Positions 18,474 through 27,560 are shown, numbered from the stretch's first letter. The stretch is DNA of 64,000 bases from Rheinheimera sp. MM224 (GCF_947090785.1 NZ_OX352320.1:2779001-2843000), one strand, 5' to 3'. The notes: generated from the sequence alone by a model not told the origin. Translations and numbers: made by a program.

Positions 18474-20282
18474 ATGGAATCAAGTTCTGAACTAAAAGCT
18501 CTGGCGCTGGATGCGCTTAGTCACACCCTGCCAACTGGTATTGCAGTGTTAGACAAATCCTTTCGTTATATCAGCATCAACTCTATTTTGGCCGAATTTA
18601 ACGGTGTTGCGATAGAGCAGCATTTAGGTCGTACAGTGGCGCAAGTATTGCCCACTCTGGCCGAAACCATTATGCCGCTGCTGGAGCAAGTACGGGATAC
18701 AGGCAAAGCTTTATTGAACTTCAGCGTGCCCGGAGATAACAGCAACAACGCCGAACAGTCGCAATGGTCTGGTTCCTATATTCCACTCTTCAATAACGAA
18801 CAACAGTTTTGTGGCATAGCAGTGGTTGCGCTGAACAGCACTATGGATTGGTTTGTGCAGCAAACCCGTAAAGATGATTTAGATCGCTTGCGGAAAATTC
18901 TCGACAATATGTTTACTTTTGTTGGTATTTTGTCGCCGGACGGTACCTTACTGGACTCCAACAGCCCGCCATTAATGCTGGCTGGTTTAACTCTGGACCA
19001 GGTCCGTAATAAAAAATTCTGGGACTGCTTCTGGTGGCAACACGATACTGAATCGTCCAAACGTATAGAAAAAGCAGTGGAAGACGCCAGAGCCGGCATT
19101 ATCAGCCGTTTTGATATTACAGCTCAGATGAAAGACGACGTCGTTATCATCGATTTTATGCTGGCTCCGGTTTATGACGATAATCAGCAGCTGAGTTTTC
19201 TGGTGCCCTCTGGCATTGAAATCACCAGTAGAAAACGCAGCGAGCAGGAATTGCAGGACAGCGAAACGCGGTTTCGCCGTGTGTTTGACAGCACTGCGGA
19301 TGGGCTGGTCTCTATTGACTCTCAGGGATTTATTACGCTGGCCAATACCAGAGCCCTACAAATGTTTGGCTATGAAGCAGGCCAGCTCACAGGCCAACCT
19401 ATAGAGATTTTGTTACCACAACGATACCAGCAGCATCACCCTAAATTACGTCAGGGCTTTATGCTCGCCCCTACCACCAGACCCATGGGGCAACACAGAG
19501 AATTGTATGCAAAACGCAAAGACAACTCTGAGTTTCCGGTAGAAATAGGCTTAACCTATCTTGAAGGCGATAAAAAAGCCGCTGTGCTCGCGACCATCAC
19601 CGATGTATCGGCAGCAAAAGCGGCACAACAAAACCTGCAGGGCATTATTGATGAAAAAACAACCTTACTCGCTGAACGCACCTTATTACTCAACGAAGTT
19701 CACCACAGAGTGAAAAACAATCTGCAGATTGTCTCTAGCTTGCTAAGTTTACGGTCTCGCGGCGCAACGCCTGAATTAAAACAAGTGCTACTGGAGAGTC
19801 AGCTACGGGTTCGCACCATGGCACTGACTCACCAGTTACTTTACGAAAAACGTGATTTTTCTTCAGTACCTCTGGCTAATTATTTACGGCAACTTTGCCA
19901 GTTAGTCAGGCAAACCCTGACTAACGCCGACTTTATCCACTTTGATTTTGCAGAAATGGACGAACAGATAGTACTGGCGCTTGAACAGGCCATTCCTTGC
20001 GGATTATTAGCCACTGAAATACTGACCAACAGCATTAAACATGCCTTTCCAGACCACCAAAAAGGCAAAGTTACTCTGGCCTTAACGCAACGAGAAAACA
20101 AAATAACACTGGAAATAAGCGATAACGGCATAGGCTTGCCTGCAAGTATTGAATTAGGTCAGGGCAACTCTTTGGGCATGCAATTGATACCGGCCTTTAT
20201 TTCGCAATTAGGCGCTCAGATCGAACTTAGCCGATATCAGGGCACCCTCTATTCCATTCATTTTTCATCAGCCAGGGAATAA
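18474..20282 (+). CDS. PAS-domain sensor histidine kinase, HisKA_2/HWE type
   Basis: 602 aa, soluble, with no transmembrane helix. Three PAS-like domains can be traced at about residues 15-125, 135-255 and 265-390; the last has the clear FDSTADGLVSIDSQGFITLANTRALQMFGYE. The phosphoacceptor region LLNEVHHRVKNNLQIVSSLL follows, with H410/H411, then a HATPase domain with LLATEILTNSIKHAF and ISDNGIGLP. The LxEVHHRVKNN form marks the HisKA_2 subgroup rather than classical HisKA. The regulator gene starts 4 bases downstream, so it is the likely partner. The signal is unknown; cytoplasmic PAS sensing (redox, ligand or light) is an inference. Confidence 0.92.
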   Translation: MESSSELKALALDALSHTLPTGIAVLDKSFRYISINSILAEFNGVAIEQHLGRTVAQVLPTLAETIMPLLEQVRDTGKALLNFSVPGDNSNNAEQSQWSGSYIPLFNNEQQFCGIAVVALNSTMDWFVQQTRKDDLDRLRKILDNMFTFVGILSPDGTLLDSNSPPLMLAGLTLDQVRNKKFWDCFWWQHDTESSKRIEKAVEDARAGIISRFDITAQMKDDVVIIDFMLAPVYDDNQQLSFLVPSGIEITSRKRSEQELQDSETRFRRVFDSTADGLVSIDSQGFITLANTRALQMFGYEAGQLTGQPIEILLPQRYQQHHPKLRQGFMLAPTTRPMGQHRELYAKRKDNSEFPVEIGLTYLEGDKKAAVLATITDVSAAKAAQQNLQGIIDEKTTLLAERTLLLNEVHHRVKNNLQIVSSLLSLRSRGATPELKQVLLESQLRVRTMALTHQLLYEKRDFSSVPLANYLRQLCQLVRQTLTNADFIHFDFAEMDEQIVLALEQAIPCGLLATEILTNSIKHAFPDHQKGKVTLALTQRENKITLEISDNGIGLPASIELGQGNSLGMQLIPAFISQLGAQIELSRYQGTLYSIHFSSARE

Positions 20283-20286
20283 GGTT

Positions 20287-22662
20287 ATGCAGAGTAATAT
20301 TCTGATTGTTGAGGACGAGTATGTCGTTTCCCTGGACTTAAAAAGTACTCTGGAAGACTTGGGGCACAGAGTGACTGGCACAGTAGCACGAGGTGAAGAT
20401 GTGGTGGCAAGAGCTATGGAATATCCGCCGGATCTGGTGCTGATGGATATTCAACTGGCAGATAAAATGCGAGGTACTGAAGCCGCTGAACAGTTAAAAA
20501 AACAAATGGATGTGCCGGTTATTTTTCTGACCGCTTTCTGTGATGAAAATGTACTGGAGCAGGCCGAAAAGTCTTTTCCACACGGTTATCTGATCAAACC
20601 TTTTGACCGCCGTGAACTGGAGGCTAGCATTCGCATGGCGCTGATCAGACATCAGGCTGAATTGAAAGTCCGTCGCTCAGAGCAGCGGCTGCAACTGACA
20701 TTGAGTGCAGCAAAAATGAGTCACTGGCAACTGGATTTATCCACAGACCAATTAGAAATAGACCGCAACTTTTACGACGAGCAACAGGCCTATGCCCCAC
20801 AATCAGGAGGTTTTTTACAGTTAAAAGCTATGCTAGCTGGTGATGAACATCAACGCTTGTCGCGGCTTTTTGCCCGCAAACGGGACTTTAATGCAGTATT
20901 TATGTCAGCTCAGAGCAAGCCGCAGCGCTACATAGAATTGTTTGGGCATTTTCAGACCTCGCAGAATCAACACCTGATCAGCGGAATACTGCGAGATGTG
21001 ACTCACAAACAAAAAGAAGAACTGCAACTCCGTCAGGCCAGTACTGTTTTTAAAACCACATCAGAAGCCATTTTAGTCTTGGACGAAGCAGGTAGAGTGC
21101 TATCGGTAAACCCGGCTTTTAGTCTGGTGACAGGTTACCGTGAAACCGAAGTGCAAGGTCTGCAACCGGATGATTTTTTATACCCTCAGCAACTGACATC
21201 TCCTGTTTCTATCCGATTACAGGAATTGAGTTCCAGTCACTGGAGCGGAGAAGTGGAGTGCAAGCGCAAAGATGGCTCACATTTTCCCGCCTGGCAGCAC
21301 CTGTGTAAAGTGCGTTCACCAATGACCAAAGGCGCTATAAGCCATTATGTAGTGATGTTCTCTGATATCTCTGCGCTGCGCCGTGCCGAGGAAAATCTGG
21401 CCACACTAGCATTTAGCGATCATTTAACCGGGCTTGGCAATCGCGTCAAGCTTGAGAAAATGTTGAAAACAGAACTGGTCAGGGCCAACAGAAACCAAAG
21501 CATGTTAGGTATTTTGTATTTGGATTTAGATGGTTTTAAGCTGGTGAACGACACCTTGGGTCATCATGCTGGTGATTTATTACTGCAAGAAGTCGCCAAA
21601 CGTATTTGCCAGCTCACCCGGGCCGGAGATGTGGCCACTCGTGTAGGAGGTGATGAGTTTGTACTGGTGGTACCCGATATTCATCATCCATCCGATTGCC
21701 TGCGTATCGCTGACAAAATATTGCATACCTTAGCTCAGGATATTTCATTGCAGGACAATATAGTGAATGTCTCTGCCAGCATAGGTATTGCCTGCTATCC
21801 GGACGACGCGACCAGCTATGAAGAACTGCTGAAATGCGCTGATTTGGCTATGTTTGCAGCCAAAGACGACGGCAGAAACAGATTCACTTTTTTTAACCCT
21901 TTGATGGCGGAAAAAACCAAACTTAGGGTTCAAATTGAAAAAGATTTGAAAACAGCCCTGTATAAAACCAGCGAGTTATTAATGTATTACCAGCCGATAG
22001 TGCGTATCCGGGATGAAGAGCTGAGAGGTTTTGAAGCACTGATCCGCTGGGCTCATCCCACTATGGGTTTCATCCCACCGGACCGTTTTATAAAAGTGGC
22101 TGAACAAAGCAGCTTGATTAACGAAGTTGGCGATTGGGTGCTGCAGCAAGTGTTTAAAGACATCGCAGGGCTAATACAGCGTTATGGTATGGATATTACT
22201 GTTTCTATCAATCTGTCGGTACGGCAGTTAGAAGATCAACTGCTGGCAGAGAAAATCAGACTGTTGGCAACCCGGTTCAGCATATCTTTGTCTTTGATTT
22301 ATTTTGAAATTACCGAAACAGCCCTGAGTCAGAGCCAAAGTATGCTCTGCACGCTGGAGCAATTACGTGCTTTGGGTGCCCGTATCTCAGTGGACGATTT
22401 TGGCACAGGCTATTCATCCTTGAGTCGTCTGCGTGAATTGCCTATTGATTGCTTAAAAATTGACAGAGCCTTTGTTGCCAGTCTGGAACACGATCGCAGC
22501 AGCACGGAGATTGTCCGCGCCATCTGCGCTTTAGGCAAAGCCTTAGAGCTGACCATTATCGCCGAAGGGGTAGAAACCCCGGCGCAATATCAGATTTTAA
22601 AAGAGATAGGTTGTGACAAAGCACAGGGCTATTTGTTTGGCAGACCAGGGCCACTGAGTTAA
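20287..22662 (+). CDS. response regulator with PAS, GGDEF and EAL domains
   Basis: 791 aa. The receiver domain (1-120) has the acidic pair ED at 9-10, phosphoacceptor D54 in LVLMDIQLAD, and a conserved lysine in YLIKPFDR. A weakly recognisable sensor region (about 135-245) and a PAS domain (about 250-370, EAILVLDEAGRVLSVNPAFSLVTGY) follow. The GGDEF domain is intact (GGDEF at 454-458), with a product-inhibition RxxD site at 445-448. The EAL domain has EAL at 583-585 and the DDFGTGYSSLSRL loop. Both c-di-GMP synthesis and breakdown motifs look complete, so net activity cannot be predicted. It is co-transcribed with the kinase upstream. Confidence 0.93.
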   Translation: MQSNILIVEDEYVVSLDLKSTLEDLGHRVTGTVARGEDVVARAMEYPPDLVLMDIQLADKMRGTEAAEQLKKQMDVPVIFLTAFCDENVLEQAEKSFPHGYLIKPFDRRELEASIRMALIRHQAELKVRRSEQRLQLTLSAAKMSHWQLDLSTDQLEIDRNFYDEQQAYAPQSGGFLQLKAMLAGDEHQRLSRLFARKRDFNAVFMSAQSKPQRYIELFGHFQTSQNQHLISGILRDVTHKQKEELQLRQASTVFKTTSEAILVLDEAGRVLSVNPAFSLVTGYRETEVQGLQPDDFLYPQQLTSPVSIRLQELSSSHWSGEVECKRKDGSHFPAWQHLCKVRSPMTKGAISHYVVMFSDISALRRAEENLATLAFSDHLTGLGNRVKLEKMLKTELVRANRNQSMLGILYLDLDGFKLVNDTLGHHAGDLLLQEVAKRICQLTRAGDVATRVGGDEFVLVVPDIHHPSDCLRIADKILHTLAQDISLQDNIVNVSASIGIACYPDDATSYEELLKCADLAMFAAKDDGRNRFTFFNPLMAEKTKLRVQIEKDLKTALYKTSELLMYYQPIVRIRDEELRGFEALIRWAHPTMGFIPPDRFIKVAEQSSLINEVGDWVLQQVFKDIAGLIQRYGMDITVSINLSVRQLEDQLLAEKIRLLATRFSISLSLIYFEITETALSQSQSMLCTLEQLRALGARISVDDFGTGYSSLSRLRELPIDCLKIDRAFVASLEHDRSSTEIVRAICALGKALELTIIAEGVETPAQYQILKEIGCDKAQGYLFGRPGPLS

Positions 22663-22746
22663 ATTTTTCGATTGGCCAAGACTCAAACAAACCTAAGTAA
22701 CACAAGGCAAGGCTAGTCCTGCTAAGCACAGAGCGCTATACTCTCT

Positions 22747-22764
22747 ATTAATCAATGCATTAAT
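22747..22764. promoter_or_regulatory. inverted repeat upstream of the MNT-HEPN pair
   Basis: ATTAAT-CAATGC-ATTAAT lies 12 bases before the GTG start of the nucleotidyltransferase gene and 4 bases after a TATACT that could be a -10 (22737-22742, with no good -35). Position and symmetry suggest an autoregulatory operator, as in toxin-antitoxin operons, but this is inference. Confidence 0.4.
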
Positions 22765-22776
22765 CGGACTTTTAGT

Positions 22777-23073
22777 GTGCGACTGACTCCCTATGAAATA
22801 AAAAGCATCAAGGCTTGCGTAAAAAAAGTCCTTGGGCCTGATGCAACAGTCAGTTTATTTGGCTCCCGAACCGACGATACAAAATCAGGAGGCGATATTG
22901 ACCTTTTGGTGCAAAGTTTGTTTGCCATTGATAATCCGGCCATGACAGCAGCACGCATAGAGGCGGAGATCATTATGACTCTGGGCGACCAAAAAATAGA
23001 TGTTCTACTTAAAGCTCCAAATCTTGCAATCCAGCCAATTCATCAGATTGCCGAACAGGGAATTTTGTTATGA
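22777..23073 (+). CDS. MNT-type nucleotidyltransferase, probable MntA-like antitoxin
   Basis: 98 aa from a GTG at 22777; no in-frame ATG is available. The core is SLFGSRTDDTKSGGDIDLLV (about residues 27-46), a minimal nucleotidyltransferase motif with GSR and the DxD pair. Enzymes of this family paired with HEPN proteins can add AMP to and silence the partner (HepT-MntA, type VII toxin-antitoxin). The stop codon overlaps the start of the HEPN gene by 4 bases (ATGA), which is typical of such pairs. Activity on the partner is inferred from the family. Confidence 0.85.
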   Translation: MRLTPYEIKSIKACVKKVLGPDATVSLFGSRTDDTKSGGDIDLLVQSLFAIDNPAMTAARIEAEIIMTLGDQKIDVLLKAPNLAIQPIHQIAEQGILL

Positions 23074-23567
23074 CGTTAAATCAGGATGAGCAACTGCGGT
23101 TGGCGTTTTTAATCCGCGTGATTAAAAAAGAACAACAGCATTTGCTGCAAACCGATGCCCGCCTTTTCATTACTCCACTAACAATACAGCAGTTAGCTGA
23201 TCTGGAACAAAACATTAGTCTTGCGGAACAACTGGACGCCTTTGCAAGTCGTTTTGGCCGCTTGCAGGACAATGTAGGTGACAAGTTGTTACCTGCGGTA
23301 TTAATTGCTTTAGGTGAAAAAAAAGGACCAGTCCTCGACAACTTGCATAAAGCCGAGCAATTTGGTTGGCTCAATTCATCCACCGACTGGATTGCTGCCC
23401 GTCAACTTCGTAATAAAATGGTACATGAATACATTGAAGATCCGGAACTGCTGGCCACTTCGTTTAATACAGCGCATCAATATATTCCGCTACTTCAAAC
23501 CTTTGCTCAGCAATTAATTGAAGCTGTGGAATCTCGGGGACTTGCTTTTACTCAGGATAAGAAATAA
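23070..23567 (+). CDS. HEPN-domain protein, probable HepT-like toxin
   Basis: 165 aa, helical. Near the C-terminus RQLRNKMVHEYIEDPELL (about residues 112-129) matches the HEPN RNase signature R-(x4-6)-H, here RNKMVHEY, which also carries the tyrosine modified in HepT-type proteins. The N-terminal helices are less typical, and the protein is somewhat longer than common HepT proteins (about 130-145 aa). It is translationally coupled to the nucleotidyltransferase upstream. The pair fits a toxin-antitoxin or abortive-infection module; which member is toxic is from family knowledge, not from this sequence. Confidence 0.82.
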   Translation: MTLNQDEQLRLAFLIRVIKKEQQHLLQTDARLFITPLTIQQLADLEQNISLAEQLDAFASRFGRLQDNVGDKLLPAVLIALGEKKGPVLDNLHKAEQFGWLNSSTDWIAARQLRNKMVHEYIEDPELLATSFNTAHQYIPLLQTFAQQLIEAVESRGLAFTQDKK

Positions 23568-23599
23568 ATAGTTTAAAGTTAAGTTGGGGCAATAAATTG

Positions 23600-24505
23600 A
23601 TGGAAGACAAATGCATTATAGACAGCATCAGTACTCTTCTGAGTTCGCTTAGCAACCTTTCAGCTAAATCACAGGATTTCACTTATTTTTTCAGGGGCCA
23701 CAGCGACGAAACCTGGCCTTTAAAACCGTCCATTTACAGGGATCAAAAGTGGATATCAAATGAACACCGAATAGTGCGTGAAATGCTTATGCGCTGCCCT
23801 CAAGATTTCGCTGGCATGCCCAGTAGTTTTGAAAAATTGGTGAAGATGCAACACTATGATTTACCAACCCGACTGCTCGATGTGACTGAAAACCCTTTGA
23901 TTGCGCTTTATTTCGCATGTTTAGGTGGGAGCGCTGATGGTGAGATTCTCTGTTTTAAAATCCCCAAAAAAGAAATCAAATACTATGACAGTGACACTGT
24001 AAGCCTGATCGCGAATCTTTCATGGCTAGACAAGAATTTTGAGATTGAAGATCAATATTCATCATCGCCTACGAGTTTTCATAATCCCAGAAATCCACAT
24101 GCAGGTAAATTGCTTCAGACCATAAGACAAGAGAAACCTTCTTTTCTGCAACAGATTAACCCTAAAGATCTGAAGCAGGTTTTGTGCGTTAAACCAAAGA
24201 TGGACAACCCAAGGGTCATCCGGCAAGACGGTTCGTTTTTCCTTTTTGGGATGAAAAAACTCAAAAATGAGCTTGCGGACATACCATCAGAATGGCAGTT
24301 TTATCCAAACGGCCAACCTTTGATAGTGAGAAATTCGAAAAAATCAGATTTATTAAATCAATTGAGCACTTTTGGAATATCAGGAGCAAAACTTTTCCCT
24401 GAAACCGATAAGGTTGCACAGTACTTAAAAAGCGACTTTGGTTTTACTGAAGAGACATTCGTCTCAAAAGAGCAAAAAATGGCGCGAGCCCCAAGAGCCG
24501 GTTGA
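23600..24505 (+). CDS. FRG domain-containing protein
   Basis: 301 aa from the ATG at 23600 (a TTG immediately upstream is the alternative). FFRGHSDETWPLKPSIYR at about residues 30-47 gives the domain its name, and LVKMQHYDLPTRLLDVTENPLIALYFAC at about 85-112 is its second conserved block. The remaining C-terminal half is not recognised. FRG proteins are widespread in phages and in mobile or defence contexts, with no well-established reaction that I can cite. It lies 32 bases after the HEPN gene on the same strand and could be read from the same promoter. No signal peptide or membrane helix. Confidence 0.85.
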   Translation: MEDKCIIDSISTLLSSLSNLSAKSQDFTYFFRGHSDETWPLKPSIYRDQKWISNEHRIVREMLMRCPQDFAGMPSSFEKLVKMQHYDLPTRLLDVTENPLIALYFACLGGSADGEILCFKIPKKEIKYYDSDTVSLIANLSWLDKNFEIEDQYSSSPTSFHNPRNPHAGKLLQTIRQEKPSFLQQINPKDLKQVLCVKPKMDNPRVIRQDGSFFLFGMKKLKNELADIPSEWQFYPNGQPLIVRNSKKSDLLNQLSTFGISGAKLFPETDKVAQYLKSDFGFTEETFVSKEQKMARAPRAG

Positions 24506-24518
24506 AAAACGCCGAAAA

Positions 24519-24540
24519 CCGGCAGGTACAAACCTGCCAG
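24519..24540. terminator. convergent terminator between the FRG gene and pilU
   Basis: GGCAGGT-ACAA-ACCTGCC forms a 7-bp stem between convergent genes. TTTA follows on the plus strand and TTTT on the minus strand, so it probably stops both transcripts, although the T runs are short. Confidence 0.65.
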
Positions 24541-24558
24541 TTTAGTCATTCAACCCCA

Positions 24559-25677
24559 TTAATCATTATCCGTTAAACCCGCCACTGTCACACCAGACAA
24601 TAAACCTGAGCCTGTTGTGCCTTCCTGCAGTTTCATCATCAAGCGTAAATCGTTTGGTGAGTCGGCATAATGCAGCGCGTCGGCGTAGCTGATTTGAGCA
24701 GCTTTGTATAATTCGTACAACGCCTGATCAAAGGTTTGCATACCCAGCTCGCGGGATTTGCCCATCACAGCTTTAATTTCACCTATCTCGCCACGTTTAA
24801 TCAGGTCGGCAATTAGTGGTGAATTTAACAGTACTTCAATAGCAGCCACCCGCTTTTTACCATCTGTAGTTGGTACCAGTTGTTGAGCAACTATGGCACG
24901 TAAATTTAGTGATAAATCAAACAACAGCTTGCCGTGTTTTTCTTTTGGCACCAAATGCATAATACGATCAATGGCCTGGTTGGCATTGTTGGCATGTAAT
25001 GTAGCTATACATAAGTGACCGGTTTCAGCAAAAGACAGAGCATATTCCATGGTGTCCTGGCTGCGGATTTCGCCTATTAAAATCACATCAGGTGCCTGAC
25101 GTAACGAGCTTTTCAGCGCCGCTTCAAAGGATTCGGTATCTATCCCCACTTCACGCTGAGTCACCAGGCTTTTTTGGTGATCGTGCACAAATTCAATCGG
25201 ATCTTCGATAGTTAAAATATGACCACGGGCATTTTGGTTGCGATAGCCAAGTAATGCCGCAAGCGAGGTAGATTTACCCGCGCCTGTGCCGCCCACAAAT
25301 AACACCAGCCCCCGTTTAGACATAATGATGTCTTTTAATACGGGCGGCAGGCCTAAATCGTCTGCTTTTGGAATAGTAGTAACGATACGGCGCACCACCA
25401 TGCCAGCCTGATCCCGCTGCCAGAAGGCTGATACCCGAAAACGCCCGGCGTCATTGGCAATAGCGAAGTTACATTCTTTATCCTGCTGAAACTGGGCTTG
25501 TTGTTTTGGCGTCATAGCAGATAACACCAACGCCAGTGATTGCTCAGAGTCCAGCACTTGTTCGGCTATCGGCTGCATCTCGCCGTTAATTTTGGCGGAT
25601 GCCGCAAGGCCAGCCGTAATAAATAAATCCGAAGCACCAGCAGCCACCATTTTGTGTAAATAATCAACCAAAGTCAT
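24559..25677 (-). CDS. pilU: type IV pilus retraction ATPase PilU
   Basis: 372 aa hexameric PilT/GspE-type ATPase. Visible are the Walker A GGTGAGKST (about residue 129), the Asp-box region ILTIEDPIEF, the Walker B segment APDVILIGEIRS, and the His-box TGHLCIATLHANN. It is called PilU because it follows pilT and has the longer C-terminus typical of PilU; it begins MTLVDYLHKMVAAGASDLFITAG. PilU assists PilT in pulling back pili during twitching motility. The gap to pilT is 5 bases, so the two form an operon. Confidence 0.95.
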   Translation of the reverse strand: MTLVDYLHKMVAAGASDLFITAGLAASAKINGEMQPIAEQVLDSEQSLALVLSAMTPKQQAQFQQDKECNFAIANDAGRFRVSAFWQRDQAGMVVRRIVTTIPKADDLGLPPVLKDIIMSKRGLVLFVGGTGAGKSTSLAALLGYRNQNARGHILTIEDPIEFVHDHQKSLVTQREVGIDTESFEAALKSSLRQAPDVILIGEIRSQDTMEYALSFAETGHLCIATLHANNANQAIDRIMHLVPKEKHGKLLFDLSLNLRAIVAQQLVPTTDGKKRVAAIEVLLNSPLIADLIKRGEIGEIKAVMGKSRELGMQTFDQALYELYKAAQISYADALHYADSPNDLRLMMKLQEGTTGSGLLSGVTVAGLTDND

Positions 25678-25682
25678 AGCAA

Positions 25683-26747
25683 CTACCCCATCCGGCCCAT
25701 AGAGCCCATGCTGTTAAAGGAGTTTTTATCCTGGGCTTTAGCCAACGCATCTTTTTGATTAATGGTTCCTCGGTTTACAAGATTAATCAGGCATTGATCC
25801 ATAGTTTGCATACCATGAGAGGCACCGGTTTGGATCACCGAATACATCTGGGCAATTTTATCTTCACGAATTAAGTTTCGAATGGCCGGAACCCCCAGCA
25901 TAATTTCATGTGCTGCTACCCTGCCACCGCCATTTTTCTTCAACAACGTTTGTGAAATAACAGCTCTGAGCGACTCAGACAACATAGAACGCACCATGGC
26001 TTTTTCTTCACCCGGGAATACGTCAATAATCCTGTCTATGGTTTTTGGTGCCGAGGTGGTGTGCAAAGTGCCAAACACCAAATGACCCGTTTCAGCTGCT
26101 GTCATTGCCAGACGAATAGTTTCTAAATCCCGCAACTCGCCCACCAAAATTACATCAGGGTCTTCACGCAAGGCTGAGCGCAAGGCATTGCTGAAACTAT
26201 GAGTATCACGGTGCACTTCACGCTGGTTAATTAAACTCAGCTTATTCTGGTGCACAAATTCAATAGGGTCTTCTATCGTCAGAATATGATGGTTTTTGGT
26301 GGTGTTGATGTAGTCAATCATCGCCGCCAAAGTAGTAGATTTACCTGAGCCTGTAGGACCAGTCACCAGCACCAGGCCACGAGGATTGTCAGAAATACTT
26401 CGAAATACTTCAGGTGCATTTAAATCTTCAAGACTTAATACATCACTTGGAATGGTACGAAATACAGCAGCAGCACCGCGGTTTTGCACAAACGCATTGA
26501 CACGAAAACGCGCTAAACCCGGCACTTCAAAAGAAAAATCGGATTCGAGCTTTTCTTCGTATTCTTTACGCTGACGGTCATTCATAATGTCGTACACCAA
26601 AGAGTGCACTGCTTTATGGTCTAAAGCCGGAATATTTAAACGTCGCACATCCCCATCCACCCGGATAAGTGGCGGTACACCGGCCGATAAATGCAGATCC
26701 GAGGCTTTATGTTGCACACTAAAGGCGAGTAATTCGGTAATATCCAT
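25683..26747 (-). CDS. pilT: type IV pilus retraction ATPase PilT
   Basis: 354 aa from the ATG at 26747 (MDITELLAFSVQHKASDLHLSAG, as in PilT proteins generally); a GTG four codons upstream is possible. It drives pilus retraction. Walker A is GPTGSGKST (about residue 130), followed by ILTIEDPIEFVH, DPDVILVGELRD and the His-box TGHLVFGTLHTTSA; the AIRNLIRE motif is AIRNLIREDKI near residue 285. It is divergent from yggS across only 42 bases, a conserved arrangement in gammaproteobacteria. Confidence 0.97.
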   Translation of the reverse strand: MDITELLAFSVQHKASDLHLSAGVPPLIRVDGDVRRLNIPALDHKAVHSLVYDIMNDRQRKEYEEKLESDFSFEVPGLARFRVNAFVQNRGAAAVFRTIPSDVLSLEDLNAPEVFRSISDNPRGLVLVTGPTGSGKSTTLAAMIDYINTTKNHHILTIEDPIEFVHQNKLSLINQREVHRDTHSFSNALRSALREDPDVILVGELRDLETIRLAMTAAETGHLVFGTLHTTSAPKTIDRIIDVFPGEEKAMVRSMLSESLRAVISQTLLKKNGGGRVAAHEIMLGVPAIRNLIREDKIAQMYSVIQTGASHGMQTMDQCLINLVNRGTINQKDALAKAQDKNSFNSMGSMGRMG

Positions 26748-26789
26748 GGTGGAAAGCACTCCAAAGCAAGGGCTACAAACAGAGTTGAT

Positions 26790-27479
26790 ATGACAAACAA
26801 CATAGCAGAAGCGTTGAAATCAGCCTACAACGCCATCACAGAATTTCAGACAAAACAGCAATTAAACCAACAAAGTCGCCTTATTGCGGTGAGTAAAACC
26901 AAACCTGCAGCCTCTGTCGCAACAGCCTATCAGGCAGGTCAACGCGCTTTTGGTGAGAACTATGTGCAGGAACTGGTCAGTAAAGCAACAGAACTGCATC
27001 AGCTTGACGGCATAGAGTGGCATTTTATTGGCCCTATTCAGTCGAATAAAACCAAAGACATAGCGCTTTATGCCGACTGGGTTCACAGCATTGACCGTTT
27101 AAAAATTGCTGAACGTTTATCAGCACAGCGCCCTTCGGATAAAACACCACTGCAGGTGCTGCTGCAGGTCAATATCAGCGGCGAAGAGTCCAAATCAGGC
27201 ATAAACCCTGCTGATTTAATGAATTTAGCAACTCAAGTCGCCAAATTGCCACAACTTACACTCAAAGGCTTAATGGCTATTCCAGAGCCAGGCAAAGGCG
27301 CTGAAGCTTTTGCGCAAATGCAAAAGCTGTCACTGCAATTGCAACAACAACATCCTGATGCAAAAGAACTTTCCATGGGCATGTCAGATGACTGGCAAGA
27401 CGCTCTGCGCTTTGGTTCTACTATGATAAGATTAGGCACGGCCATTTTCGGAGCCAGGGAAACAAATTCGCATGAATGA
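26790..27479 (+). CDS. yggS: PLP homeostasis protein YggS (PLPBP)
   Basis: 229 aa TIM-barrel protein that binds pyridoxal phosphate and buffers it in the cell. LIAVSKTKPA near residue 35 carries the PLP lysine, followed by FGENYVQEL, WHFIGPIQSNKTKDI, VLLQVNISGEESKSG and LSMGMSDDWQDALRFGSTMIRLGTAIFG. It starts the yggS-proC-yggT-yggU run, as in E. coli. Its last codons overlap a copied piece of the proC start region (see 27455-27560). Confidence 0.96.
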   Translation: MTNNIAEALKSAYNAITEFQTKQQLNQQSRLIAVSKTKPAASVATAYQAGQRAFGENYVQELVSKATELHQLDGIEWHFIGPIQSNKTKDIALYADWVHSIDRLKIAERLSAQRPSDKTPLQVLLQVNISGEESKSGINPADLMNLATQVAKLPQLTLKGLMAIPEPGKGAEAFAQMQKLSLQLQQQHPDAKELSMGMSDDWQDALRFGSTMIRLGTAIFGARETNSHE

Positions 27480-27560
27480 AAATATTGACAGTACGGTCGC
27501 ATTTATTCAGGGAAATCATTTCGCATGAATGACAACACAGTCGCATTTATCGGCGCTGGC
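27455..27560 (+). repeat. imperfect 53-bp tandem duplication covering the proC start
   Basis: CAGGGAAAxxxxTTCGCATGAATGA occurs at about 27455 and again at about 27508, and GTCGCATTTAT follows each ATG with slightly different spacing. Only the second copy leads into proC. The first creates an 18-codon open frame (27472-27528: MNENIDSTVAFIQGNHFA then TGA) that mimics the ProC N-terminus (MNDNTVAFIG) and ends with a TGA overlapping the proC ATG. Whether that small frame is translated as a coupled leader is unknown. Confidence 0.75.
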
